64,000 nucleotides of DNA from JAJPHW01 sp963799065 (GTDB lineage: Bacteria; Acidobacteriota; Terriglobia; Terriglobales; Acidobacteriaceae). The notes under the pieces are model-generated. The model did no database searches and had not been told where the DNA came from. It saw only the letters and a list, made by a program, of their open reading frames with translations. Of this stretch, positions 8,424 to 16,338 are shown piece after piece. Location of the stretch: contig CAWCVJ010000001.1 of the NCBI GenBank assembly GCA_963799065.1, positions 558,001 to 622,000 on the forward strand. Direction: 5' to 3'. The number at the start of each line of letters is the position of its first letter. The stretch's first letter is position 1. Made by a program: the position numbers and the translations under genes.

Positions 8424-9293
8424 CTAATTTCGCTTTATGTCCGTGAGCTGCTCTTTCGAGATCCGTGACAAGATGTCTTTGTCTTCCTGACTCAGCGAAG
8501 TTTTCGCCAGCAGATCGGGACGGTGACGCAAAGTTTTCTCCAGCGCTTGACGGCGGCGCCAGCTACGGATTTCGTCATGATTGCCGGATAAAAGCGCGTC
8601 CGGGACAGCCATGCCCCGAAAATTTGCCGGCCGCGTGTAATGCGGATAATCCAGCAATCCGCCGGAGGTGCAGGTCGAGTCCGGCGGCGGCGCTCCTTTA
8701 GATTCTATCGCGGATTCGGCTGCGATGGGAAGGGAAGAGGCGTTTGCCGAAGCGGTACTAAAGGATTCCTGGCGGGCCGAGGCCTCATTGCCTAGGGCGC
8801 CCGGGAGCAAGCGGGTGACCGCGTCGAGAATCACCGCCGCGCCGAGTTCGCCGCCACTCAAAACGTAGTCGCCGATGGACAGCTCGCGATCGGCCAAGTG
8901 CGAGGCTACGCGCTCGTCTACGCCTTCGTAGCGGCCACAGATCAGGATCAAGCGATCGAGGCCGGATAACTCCGCCGCGACGGATTGATCGAAGGTGCGA
9001 CCCTGAGCGGAGAGCAGGATGACACTTTCCCTTGAAGCTTCGGCCAGTCGTTCTTCACGCGACGCGACCTGCAATGCTTCTAAACATTCAAAAAGCGGTT
9101 CGGGCTTGAGCACCATGCCCTCGCCGCCGCCGAAGGGGCGATCGTCCACAGTTTTATGGCGGTCGTGCGTAAACTGTCGCAGGTCGTGTACAGCAACCTG
9201 AAGCAAGTTCATTTCCTGCGCGCGGCGCACGATTCCGTAGTCGAGCGGCCCACGGAAGAATTCGGGAAAGATGGTGATCAGATCAATCTTCAT
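8424..9293 (-). CDS. trmD: tRNA (guanine-N1)-methyltransferase TrmD
   Basis: TrmD methylates G37 of tRNAs with a G36 using S-adenosylmethionine and so prevents +1 frameshifting. The start MKIDLITIFPEFFRGPLDYGI is the family's N-terminus; a longer frame to 9581 is rejected. The SPOUT knot motifs are present (LICGRYEGVDERV, YVLSGGELGAAVILDAVTRL). The linker after GNEASARQESFS carries an extra, serine- and alanine-rich stretch of about 30 residues before GLLDYPHYTRP, so the protein is 289 residues rather than the usual 240-255. It follows rimM by five bases and is followed by rplS. Confidence 0.93.
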   Translation of the reverse strand: MKIDLITIFPEFFRGPLDYGIVRRAQEMNLLQVAVHDLRQFTHDRHKTVDDRPFGGGEGMVLKPEPLFECLEALQVASREERLAEASRESVILLSAQGRTFDQSVAAELSGLDRLILICGRYEGVDERVASHLADRELSIGDYVLSGGELGAAVILDAVTRLLPGALGNEASARQESFSTASANASSLPIAAESAIESKGAPPPDSTCTSGGLLDYPHYTRPANFRGMAVPDALLSGNHDEIRSWRRRQALEKTLRHRPDLLAKTSLSQEDKDILSRISKEQLTDIKRN

Positions 9294-9298
9294 TGATA

Positions 9299-9913
9299 TC
9301 AGTCTTTCCCGCGCTTGCGCTGCTGCTCGGCTTTTTCTTCGGTGGTCGGCGGAGCGTTCAACTCCAGCAAGCCTTCGGGGAGTTGCATGACGATTTCTTT
9401 CTTCGTGATGTCGACACCCTTTAAGTATGCTTCGGCGAAAGGGATTTCGTGCATTGCTTTGGCGGAGCGCACTTGCAGCAGCGGCGCCTCGCCGGCGCCG
9501 AAGAGAACTTCCTGCACTACGCCGACGATCACGCCATCGGAAATCACTGAACAGCCGACGAGATCGCTGACGAATGTCCATCCAGGTTCTAACCGAGCTC
9601 GTTCTTCGGCCGGAACCTGCAACTCGCAGCCGATCAGCGTTTCCGCGTCCGACATGGAATCGATGCCGTCAAACTTGAATACTAAAAGTCCTTTATGCGG
9701 CCACAACTCGGACAACTCCAACACGCGGCGGCTTCCGTCATCTGCCAATGCCCACAGCTTTATGCCTGGCGCAAAACGATCGGGAACGGAACTGAACAAC
9801 TCGACGGCGACCTCGCCGTGACGTCCCTGGGTTTTAACGACGCGGGCTAGCGTGATGTAGTTGCTGGCGATGGAGTGCTCCGGGGAGTGTTCATAGGTGG
9901 CGCTCCCACTCAA
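9299..9913 (-). CDS. rimM: 16S rRNA processing protein RimM
   Basis: RimM assists 30S assembly around S19. The 204-residue protein has the N-terminal RimM beta-barrel (ITLARVVKTQGRHGEVAVELF) and the C-terminal PRC-like barrel (LVGCSVISDGVIVGVVQEVLFGAGEAPLL), ending in a charged tail. No ATG lies near the N-terminus; the frame starts with TTG at 9913, so the exact first residue is uncertain. It sits between khpA and trmD, the standard order. The tail EEKAEQQRKRGKD is longer than in many relatives. Confidence 0.93.
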   Translation of the reverse strand: MSGSATYEHSPEHSIASNYITLARVVKTQGRHGEVAVELFSSVPDRFAPGIKLWALADDGSRRVLELSELWPHKGLLVFKFDGIDSMSDAETLIGCELQVPAEERARLEPGWTFVSDLVGCSVISDGVIVGVVQEVLFGAGEAPLLQVRSAKAMHEIPFAEAYLKGVDITKKEIVMQLPEGLLELNAPPTTEEKAEQQRKRGKD

Positions 9914-9945
9914 GCCAAAGGGCGGTGGATTGAACGGGCCACCGT

Positions 9946-10197
9946 CTAATCGAGAATTTCGAGAGTATAAACCTTGCCGGACTTTGCGCTGGCCGCGCTT
10001 AGCAGATTGCGCAACGCGCGAGCGGTGCGGCCATGCTTGCCGACGATGCGTCCGACTTCATCTTCGGCAACGGTCACTTCGAGCACGGTTTCGCGCTCTT
10101 CTTCAATCTGATCGATACTGACCTCGGCCGGAGCGTCGACCAAGGCTTTGGCGACATGCTCGATTAATCCGCGAAGATCGGCAGTGGGCTCAGTCAT
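9946..10197 (-). CDS. khpA: KH-domain RNA-binding protein KhpA
   Basis: This 83-residue single KH-domain protein (YlqC/KhpA family) binds RNA. The KH signature GRIVGKHGRTARALRNLL lies at about residues 48-66, with GKHG in place of the canonical GxxG loop. An acidic N-terminal half precedes it. Placement between rpsP and rimM is the conserved context for this family. The ATG start is unambiguous. KhpA often pairs with KhpB (Jag); no khpB is in this window. Confidence 0.93.
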   Translation of the reverse strand: MTEPTADLRGLIEHVAKALVDAPAEVSIDQIEEERETVLEVTVAEDEVGRIVGKHGRTARALRNLLSAASAKSGKVYTLEILD

Positions 10198-10223
10198 GCG
10201 AGTGGCTCGAAATCCGAACTCAA

Positions 10224-10478
10224 TTAAGCAGGCGTCGCGGCCGATTGCACCGGCATGGCGACAATCTTGCTGACCCGGTCGGACAGTTGAGCGCCCTTCG
10301 ACACCCAGTAGGTCACGCGCTCGCGCTTGAGCACGACGGTGGCGGGATTGGTGCGCGGGTTATAGGTTCCGACGACTTCAACGGGGCGGCCATTGCGCGC
10401 CCGTTCCTTCTCAATGACAACGACACGGTAGTGCGGCTGCTTGCGCGCACCCGTGCGCGATAAACGAATCATCAACAC
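10224..10478 (-). CDS. rpsP: 30S ribosomal protein S16
   Basis: Ribosomal protein S16 of 84 residues is recognised by IRLSRTGARKQPHYRVVVIEK and VEVVGTYNPRTNP. Three possible starts lie in frame: GTG at 10478, TTG at 10475 and ATG at 10472. A ribosome binding site AAAGGA at 10489-10494 is ten bases from the GTG and sixteen from the ATG. The GTG start gives MLMIRL, which matches the family's usual two residues before IRL, so it is preferred. This is the first gene of the rpsP-khpA-rimM-trmD-rplS operon and has a good promoter upstream. Confidence 0.95.
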   Translation of the reverse strand: MLMIRLSRTGARKQPHYRVVVIEKERARNGRPVEVVGTYNPRTNPATVVLKRERVTYWVSKGAQLSDRVSKIVAMPVQSAATPA

Positions 10479-10530
10479 AGAGATCTATTCCTTTCAACTG
10501 ACAGCTGCGGCAGGGTTAAGACAAACCACT

Positions 10531-10559
10531 ATTATGCCGGAGTTTAGTGGAATTTGCAA
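10531..10559 (-). promoter_or_regulatory. Sigma70-like promoter of the rpsP operon
   Basis: On the minus strand TTGCAA (10554-10559) is followed by a 17-base spacer and CATAAT (10531-10536). Together they match a strong housekeeping promoter and point at rpsP about 50 bases downstream. The site lies between the rpsP and MFS genes, as expected for an independently transcribed ribosomal operon. Confidence 0.6.
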
Positions 10560-10589
10560 AGGCGAAGCTACTAGTCTTGGGCTTAGACC

Positions 10590-12191
10590 TCAACTCTTCC
10601 CCGACCCGTCTCTGGACCGCAGTAGAACGAAAACAGCGGCCGCTCCGCCCCAGGCCGACACTGCACAAGCCAACATTACGGCCCGAAAGCCAGCTAAGAA
10701 TGCGCGGTCGAGCATGACCGCTGCTTCAGCATGTTTCTGCGGATCGAGTTCTGGAGGGATTGGGGTGTCGTGCAGGTGCGCGTCCTTAGCGACGATTTCG
10801 GCACGCGCCTCGATGGATAAATCCGAACGACTCAACTGGCGGCTGAGGCTGGATTCGAATCCATGCGCGAGCACCAGTGCTAGCAGAGAGACAGCCACCA
10901 AGCCGGCGAGTCGCGAGATGGCGTTGTTGACGGCGGAAGCGATTCCGCTCTGATTTTCCGGCACTGAAGCCATGACTGCGGCCGATAGCGGTGCGACACA
11001 GAGCGTCATGCCTGCGCCGAGCAGAAGAACTCCCGGTAAGATGGCCAAGGCATAACTTGGCAATTTGTCCAGCAAGGCGAACGCGGCGAAGCCTGCACCC
11101 GCAAAAATCGCGCCCACGACCAACAGGATGCGTTCGCCGACCTTTGGAATCCAAGCACCGACGCGCGCCGAGAAAAAGAACATCAAAACGATCAGCGGGA
11201 GAAAAATCGCTCCGGCCTCGATCGAAGTGTAGTGGCGCACCTGAATCACGTAGAACGGAATGGTATACAGCGATCCTATGAGCGCACCATAGAGCAGGAA
11301 AGTCAGCAAATTAGCGGCAAGAAATCGCGGAATGGAAAATAGCGACAGCGGCATCATCGCATTGGTCCGGTTGGACTGCGACCACAAGAATGCGGCTAGC
11401 AAGATCAGTCCACTGATGAGCAAGCTGAAGACTCGAGGATTGCGCCAGCCCAGTTCCGGCGCGAACGACAGCGCATAAATCAATGCGCCGAAGCTGAGCG
11501 TGTTGAGCGTCGCACCGATCCGGTCGAGGGGTTGCGCCTCGGTTCCTTCTTTTGCGGAGTGACTCTCGGGAATTCTAGGGGCCAAGAAAAGCACAGCCGC
11601 GGCCATGGGCAGGTTCAGCAGGAAAATCAGTCGCCACGACCAAACTTGCATAAGCCATCCTCCGGCAACCGGGCCGATGGCTGTGAAGGCGCTGGTCCAG
11701 GCCGACCATATTCCGATGGCGCGTCCGCGTTCGTCTTCGGGGAACGACGCCGATATGATCGACAACCCTTGCGGCACCAGCAATGCTGCGCCCACGCCTT
11801 GAACGGATCGCGCGATGACGAGCTGCCCGAGCGATTGCGAAGCCGCACAAGCCGCTGAGGCGACCGCGAAAATCGTCACTCCCCACACGAAGGCTCGACG
11901 CCGACCGTAGCGATCGCCCAACGCGCCGCCGAGCAATAAAAGCGCCGCTCCGAACAGGGCATAGCTCTGAACCACCCATTGAATGGCCCCAGCCGTCGCG
12001 CCGAACTTCGACTGCAGGGTGGGCAATGCGATGTTCACGACTGAACCATCCATAAAGGCTAGCGTCGAGCCCAGAATGGTCGCGACCAAAACCCACTTGC
12101 GATCCAGTGGAGTGCAGGGCGCAGTGATAGCGCCGGGGCGACTCTCGGCGCAAGGCGGCAAGGCAGGCGATTTGAGATAAGTGGCTGACAC
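10590..12191 (-). CDS. MFS multidrug transporter, DHA2 (EmrB/QacA) family
   Basis: This 533-residue inner-membrane protein has about 14 hydrophobic segments and the MFS signatures of proton-driven drug exporters. They are LAFMDGSVVNIALPTLQ in segment 1, LGGALGDRYGRRRAF (motif A) between segments 2 and 3, and the motif C region AIGPVAGGWLMQVWSWRLIFLLNLP. A soluble N-terminal stretch of about 30 residues comes first. The start is a GTG. It stands alone between rpsP and a small plus-strand gene, with no HlyD-type adaptor nearby, so the substrate and any link to an outer-membrane channel are unknown. Confidence 0.9.
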   Translation of the reverse strand: MSATYLKSPALPPCAESRPGAITAPCTPLDRKWVLVATILGSTLAFMDGSVVNIALPTLQSKFGATAGAIQWVVQSYALFGAALLLLGGALGDRYGRRRAFVWGVTIFAVASAACAASQSLGQLVIARSVQGVGAALLVPQGLSIISASFPEDERGRAIGIWSAWTSAFTAIGPVAGGWLMQVWSWRLIFLLNLPMAAAVLFLAPRIPESHSAKEGTEAQPLDRIGATLNTLSFGALIYALSFAPELGWRNPRVFSLLISGLILLAAFLWSQSNRTNAMMPLSLFSIPRFLAANLLTFLLYGALIGSLYTIPFYVIQVRHYTSIEAGAIFLPLIVLMFFFSARVGAWIPKVGERILLVVGAIFAGAGFAAFALLDKLPSYALAILPGVLLLGAGMTLCVAPLSAAVMASVPENQSGIASAVNNAISRLAGLVAVSLLALVLAHGFESSLSRQLSRSDLSIEARAEIVAKDAHLHDTPIPPELDPQKHAEAAVMLDRAFLAGFRAVMLACAVSAWGGAAAVFVLLRSRDGSGKS

Positions 12192-12370
12192 GATTGAACC
12201 GCTCGATCTCGATGGTTACACAAATCGCGAGCCAAGAAAATCTTGTCGAGGCGAAAGCAGGTCTCTCGCTTGCAACTTGCGGCGACGAGTCGGGTTGGAT
12301 AGGCTAGGCGCAAGCCAAGTCATACGGTTTCGCGCCGCATGATTGGATATCCTCAAAGGAGAATGACTTT

Positions 12371-12610
12371 ATGAAGATGAGCAAGAAAGTGATGTCTGCG
12401 TTTATCGTGGCGGCTTTTATGCTGGCCTTCACGCCGACCTCGCCGGCGTTCGAGCGGCATCCTGAAATTCATGCTGCGATTGAAGCGTTGCGCAATGCGC
12501 GCGAGCACCTGAACCATGCCGCCCATGATTTTCACGGACACCGCGTGGACGCAATTCGCGCCATCGACGAGGCGCAGCATCAGCTGGAAATTTGCATGCA
12601 ATTCGACTAA
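12371..12610 (+). CDS. Small secreted histidine-rich protein
   Basis: This 79-residue protein starts with ATG at 12371 preceded by a good AAAGGAGAA ribosome binding site. Residues 1-27 form a signal peptide (basic start, hydrophobic core, TSPAFE cleavage region). The mature part of about 50 residues is mostly alpha-helical in appearance. It has six histidines and single cysteine and methionine residues near the end (QLEICMQFD), a composition that could bind metal or haem. Similar short periplasmic proteins are known from Acidobacteriota, but I cannot assign a function. It is the only plus-strand gene among minus-strand neighbours, so it is transcribed alone. Confidence 0.7.
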   Translation: MKMSKKVMSAFIVAAFMLAFTPTSPAFERHPEIHAAIEALRNAREHLNHAAHDFHGHRVDAIRAIDEAQHQLEICMQFD

Positions 12611-12688
12611 GGCACTCAAGAACATCACGGAATTGAATGAGGCGCTTCGTTTTGTCGGATGGATCGACGGGGCGAGCGCCTTTATTAT

Positions 12689-15475
12689 TTATCCGGTGTT
12701 GTGCAAACCGGCGGCGATGCCGTTGATAGTCGCGCCCAGCGCGTAGTTCAGTGCATCGTTGTCGGAGTAATCTGTGGCGCGTTTGCGGCGCAGCAGTTCC
12801 ACTTGAATCAAACTCATCGGATCAACATAAGGATTGCGTAGGCGAATCGACCGCGAGACCACGGGATTGCCACCCAGCAGACCTGCCTGCCCGGTGATCG
12901 AAAGAATAACGCGGCGGGTGCGCTCGAACTCTTCGGCCAGTGTCTGCCACACCCGTTCGCGCAACGATTCGTCTGTGACCAGACTCGAGTACATGCGGGC
13001 GATGGCAAGGTCCGCTTTGGCCATCGCGAGCTCTACGTTGCGCAAGAGGTTGGAAAACAGCGGGGACTCGCGCAGCATATCCCGCAGAAGCTGTTGCTGT
13101 GCAGGTCCGCCGGCGGCATAGCGCTCCAGCGCATAACCGACGCCGAACCATGCGGGCACGGCGTGGCGGCTTTGCATCCAGCCGAAGACCCATGGAATCG
13201 CGCGCAAGTCTTCCAGCCTGCGACTCTGGCTGCGCCGCACAGGACGCGAACCGAGACGCGCGTGCTCCAATTCGTTCACCGGCGTGGCTTGTTCGAAGTA
13301 GGTGAGCACGTCGGGATTGTCGGCGATATTTTTTCGGTAGTAGGCAAAGGCGGCCGCGGACATCTCCTCCATGGCATCGTTCCAGCGTAGGTCGTCGCCG
13401 ACGGCCGGGCCGTTGGGGCGAGTGAGTGCTTCCAGCGAAGCCGCGATCATGATTTCTAGATTCCATTCGGCGAGCACCGGGTCGGAGTATTTCCAGTTGA
13501 GCACCTCGCCTTGTTCGGTCACGCGAATCTCTCCGGAAAAGTCTCCCACGGGCTGCGCCAGGATGGCGTCGTGCGTGGGACCACCGCCGCGACCGACGGT
13601 TCCTCCACGGCCGTGAAAAAGGCGCAGTTTGATGTCGTGAGCGCGCGCCACGCGATGCAGCTCGCGATGCGCTTTGTAGAGCTCCCACGTGCTGGTAAGC
13701 ATGCCTCCATCTTTATTTGAGTCCGAGTAGCCCAGCATTACTTCCTGCCAGCGTCCCCACGAATCGAGCAAAGGCTTGTAACTCTCAGCGCTCCACACGC
13801 GATCCATAATGGAAGCCGCGCTGCGCAAGGCTTCGATCGATTCGAACAACGGCACCGGCATCAGGCCCGGGTCGTCACCGGAGGCCGCCACAGAAACGCC
13901 GGACAGCGTGGCCAGTCGCGTGACCGCGAAAATGTCCTCCTCGCACTCAGCGCCGCTGATGATGTAGTGGCGAATGGCATGAGCCGGATAAATCTTTTTT
14001 AACTCCACAATGTTCTTGAAGGTATCGAGCGCTTCCGATGAGGCTCCCGAAAGCACGTGGGGAACGGCCGTCTGCGTAGCTTCCGGAGAAACAGCTGCTG
14101 CCAGTTCCTCCAATAGCTTCGCATGAACGCGCGCGTGCTGGCGGATGTCGAGCACCGAGAGATGAAATCCGAAAGTACGAACTTTCTCGAGCAACGGAAC
14201 CAATCCAAGATTGGTGAGACGCCGCCCGCGATTCGCGCTCAAGCTGTTGTGAAGCAACTGGAGATCCGATTCGAACTCAGCGGAAGACCTATACGAGTTG
14301 ACCTGGCCGGATTCGCCGCGCGTGTGTGTGAGCCGAATGGCGATGAAGTTCAAAAACCGGCGATAGAGTTCAGTCTCAGAAATGCGCGATTGGCGCGAAT
14401 GTTCATCGCCCAGAAGCGCTGCATATTCGGTAAGCCTCAATCGCAGTTCGTCGGAGACAGACACTTGCCGGAACGACAGGCTGATTTGATCGCGCAGACG
14501 ATCCAGTTCCGCAACATAGTGTCCGAGGATGGCGTTGCGCGCCCGTTGCAGAGCCTCCTGCGTCGACTCGGAGGTAACGAAAGGATTGCCATCGCGATCG
14601 CCGCCAATCCATGAACCAAAGCTCAAGACGTCCGGCAATGCGAGTGCATCAGGTGAGACATCGAAAGTCTCCGCCAACCCATCGCCGATCTCAGCGTAGA
14701 GCCGGGGCAGAGCTTCGAAAATCGACATCGAGTAGTGATCCAGACCCATGCGGATCTCGTCGGTGACCAGCGGCTTTTCCAGTCGAACTTCATCGGTCTG
14801 CCATAACGCGGTAATCTCGCCGAAGATGAGAGTTTCAAACTTAGTCGCGTCGGCTTCAGATAACGGCAGACGATCCAGGCGTTCCAGTTGTTTCGCAATC
14901 CGACGGCGCTTGAACAACACCGTTCGGCGCGCGACTTCGGTGGGATGCGCCGTGAATACCGGGACAACTTTAATTTTCCGTAACTCCGCGAGAACCTTCT
15001 CCGCCGTGAATCCCGCTTTACGCAACCGCCGCAGCGTGCCGCGAAACGACCCCGGCAATGGCGGCTGCTCCGAGTGCAGCGTGGCGGCTCGGCGTCTTCG
15101 CTTGCGGTGATTGGTTTCGGCAAGATTGGTCAGCTCGAAGTAAATCGCAAACGCTTTGGTCACGCGATAAGCGTCCTCCACGGAAAGCGATTCGACGATC
15201 GCCCGTGCCTCGGCCATTTGTGGATGTTCGCGTCCAGCGGGAAATTCCTCGTCCGATTGTGGCTCGCGATATTGAATCAGCAGTCGGCGAAGTTGCTCCA
15301 CAGTTTCGAACAACTGCGTGCCGGCTTGTTCTACCAGCACACGGCCGAGCAGCGTCCCGAGTGAACGCACATCGCGGCGTAACGGCTGGTCTCGCAGCGG
15401 ATCGCCGCTGGCCGCGGTGAGTTCAGCCAGCCGGTTGCACTGATCGTCCGCACTCCAAAGAGAAGAGTCGCCCAT
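12689..15475 (-). CDS. ppc: Phosphoenolpyruvate carboxylase
   Basis: PEP carboxylase of 928 residues makes oxaloacetate from PEP and bicarbonate to refill the citric acid cycle. Signature motifs are intact. VPVFTAHPTEVARRT near residue 172 holds the catalytic histidine. GYSDSNKDGGMLTSTW lies near residue 580 and FHGRGGTVGRGGGPTH near residue 615. The C-terminus ends in the invariant-type TINGIAAGLHNTG. The ATG at 15475 is preferred to a TTG two codons upstream. It is flanked by a peroxiredoxin gene upstream and the small secreted protein on the other strand, so it is probably a short transcription unit of its own. Confidence 0.96.
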   Translation of the reverse strand: MGDSSLWSADDQCNRLAELTAASGDPLRDQPLRRDVRSLGTLLGRVLVEQAGTQLFETVEQLRRLLIQYREPQSDEEFPAGREHPQMAEARAIVESLSVEDAYRVTKAFAIYFELTNLAETNHRKRRRRAATLHSEQPPLPGSFRGTLRRLRKAGFTAEKVLAELRKIKVVPVFTAHPTEVARRTVLFKRRRIAKQLERLDRLPLSEADATKFETLIFGEITALWQTDEVRLEKPLVTDEIRMGLDHYSMSIFEALPRLYAEIGDGLAETFDVSPDALALPDVLSFGSWIGGDRDGNPFVTSESTQEALQRARNAILGHYVAELDRLRDQISLSFRQVSVSDELRLRLTEYAALLGDEHSRQSRISETELYRRFLNFIAIRLTHTRGESGQVNSYRSSAEFESDLQLLHNSLSANRGRRLTNLGLVPLLEKVRTFGFHLSVLDIRQHARVHAKLLEELAAAVSPEATQTAVPHVLSGASSEALDTFKNIVELKKIYPAHAIRHYIISGAECEEDIFAVTRLATLSGVSVAASGDDPGLMPVPLFESIEALRSAASIMDRVWSAESYKPLLDSWGRWQEVMLGYSDSNKDGGMLTSTWELYKAHRELHRVARAHDIKLRLFHGRGGTVGRGGGPTHDAILAQPVGDFSGEIRVTEQGEVLNWKYSDPVLAEWNLEIMIAASLEALTRPNGPAVGDDLRWNDAMEEMSAAAFAYYRKNIADNPDVLTYFEQATPVNELEHARLGSRPVRRSQSRRLEDLRAIPWVFGWMQSRHAVPAWFGVGYALERYAAGGPAQQQLLRDMLRESPLFSNLLRNVELAMAKADLAIARMYSSLVTDESLRERVWQTLAEEFERTRRVILSITGQAGLLGGNPVVSRSIRLRNPYVDPMSLIQVELLRRKRATDYSDNDALNYALGATINGIAAGLHNTG

Positions 15476-15510
15476 GTCCAATCATATTCGGTTTCGCTTA
15501 TACGGCAGAA

Positions 15511-16200
15511 CTAAAACGTAGGCAGCGCGCTCAGAATGTCCGCCGGTTCGGGCCGTTGCGTATAGTCTTCGTTGGCGGCCGAATAAGTAATGATACCGTT
15601 GCGATCAACGATAAACGTTGCGGGAATGGGAAGCGTCCAGTTCGGGTCTTCGTTAACGAACGGCAAATTGACGAACGCGCGCTTATAAATCGCCTGCTGC
15701 TCGTCCGGGACGGCGTAAGTTAGGCCAAACGCCGAGGCGACTTTATTTCCTCTATCACTCAACAACGGGAAGCCCAGCTTGTGCTGATCGGCCATGAAGA
15801 AAGACTGTTTCACGCTCTGAGGAGAGATGGCGACCAGCGATGCTCCCGCGCTCGTGATCGCGGGCAGAATAAAGTTTATCGCTTCGAGCTGGGCCACACA
15901 GAAGGGACACCAGCGTCCGCGAAAGAAAATCACAACTAGCGGCCCATACGAGAGCAGTTCGGCGGATGAAATCGTCTCTCCACGATGATCGAGCAGTTGG
16001 AAGTCGGGAGCGTGTGCGCCGACCTTGAGGGCGCTGTCGGCGATTCGCTGTTGTTGAAGTTGTTGGACGACGCGAACGTGAACGGATTGCGTTTCCGGCA
16101 GAACGTATTTCGTGAGCTGGGTCTGCCGCTCGAGCAGAATTTCGCGAAGGGGGCGCATGTCCGCGGGGGAAGCCGATTCGTCGAGGGAGCGCCATTTCAT
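15511..16200 (-). CDS. AhpC/TSA-type peroxiredoxin
   Basis: This 229-residue thioredoxin-fold protein probably reduces peroxides. The core starts with APDFQLLDHRGETI (about residue 85) and has the active-site segment FFRGRWCPFCVAQLEAI near residue 120. Its CxxC arrangement is found in an AhpC/TSA subgroup. The first 70 residues are an extra, charged helical region. No signal peptide is visible, so it is cytosolic. The ATG at 16200 is chosen; eleven further in-frame codons upstream overlap the repeat-like hairpin region and are unlikely to be coding. It lies 35 bases before ppc and could share its transcript. Confidence 0.88.
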   Translation of the reverse strand: MKWRSLDESASPADMRPLREILLERQTQLTKYVLPETQSVHVRVVQQLQQQRIADSALKVGAHAPDFQLLDHRGETISSAELLSYGPLVVIFFRGRWCPFCVAQLEAINFILPAITSAGASLVAISPQSVKQSFFMADQHKLGFPLLSDRGNKVASAFGLTYAVPDEQQAIYKRAFVNLPFVNEDPNWTLPIPATFIVDRNGIITYSAANEDYTQRPEPADILSALPTF

Positions 16201-16208
16201 AAAAAACG

Positions 16209-16270
16209 CGGGGGCTAAAGCCCACCTTCCCAACTGCTATTCGTGGGCCTGAAGGCCCACGCTTCCACGG
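16209..16270. repeat. REP-like hairpin pair between ffh and the peroxiredoxin gene
   Basis: Two hairpins stand close together: GGGCT-AA-AGCCC, and GTGGGCCT-GA-AGGCCCAC with a perfect 8-bp stem, followed by GCTTCCACGG. Similar GGGCTnnAGCCC sequences are common between genes in Acidobacteriota. Smaller relatives occur in this window at 18408 and 42187, the latter also followed by GCTTCCA. They may end transcription or stabilise mRNA ends, or be mobile REP-type elements. Confidence 0.55.
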
Positions 16271-16338
16271 TTGTGCCGGCCTTCGTTTGCGTTCCGAAAA
16301 ACCGTTTTGGGGAATGCGGCGATGCGGGTGTGCCAGTT

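Noticed and set aside
9294..9581. N-terminal extension of TrmD
   Set aside because: It overlaps rimM, is arginine-rich, and the ATG at 9293 gives the canonical TrmD start.
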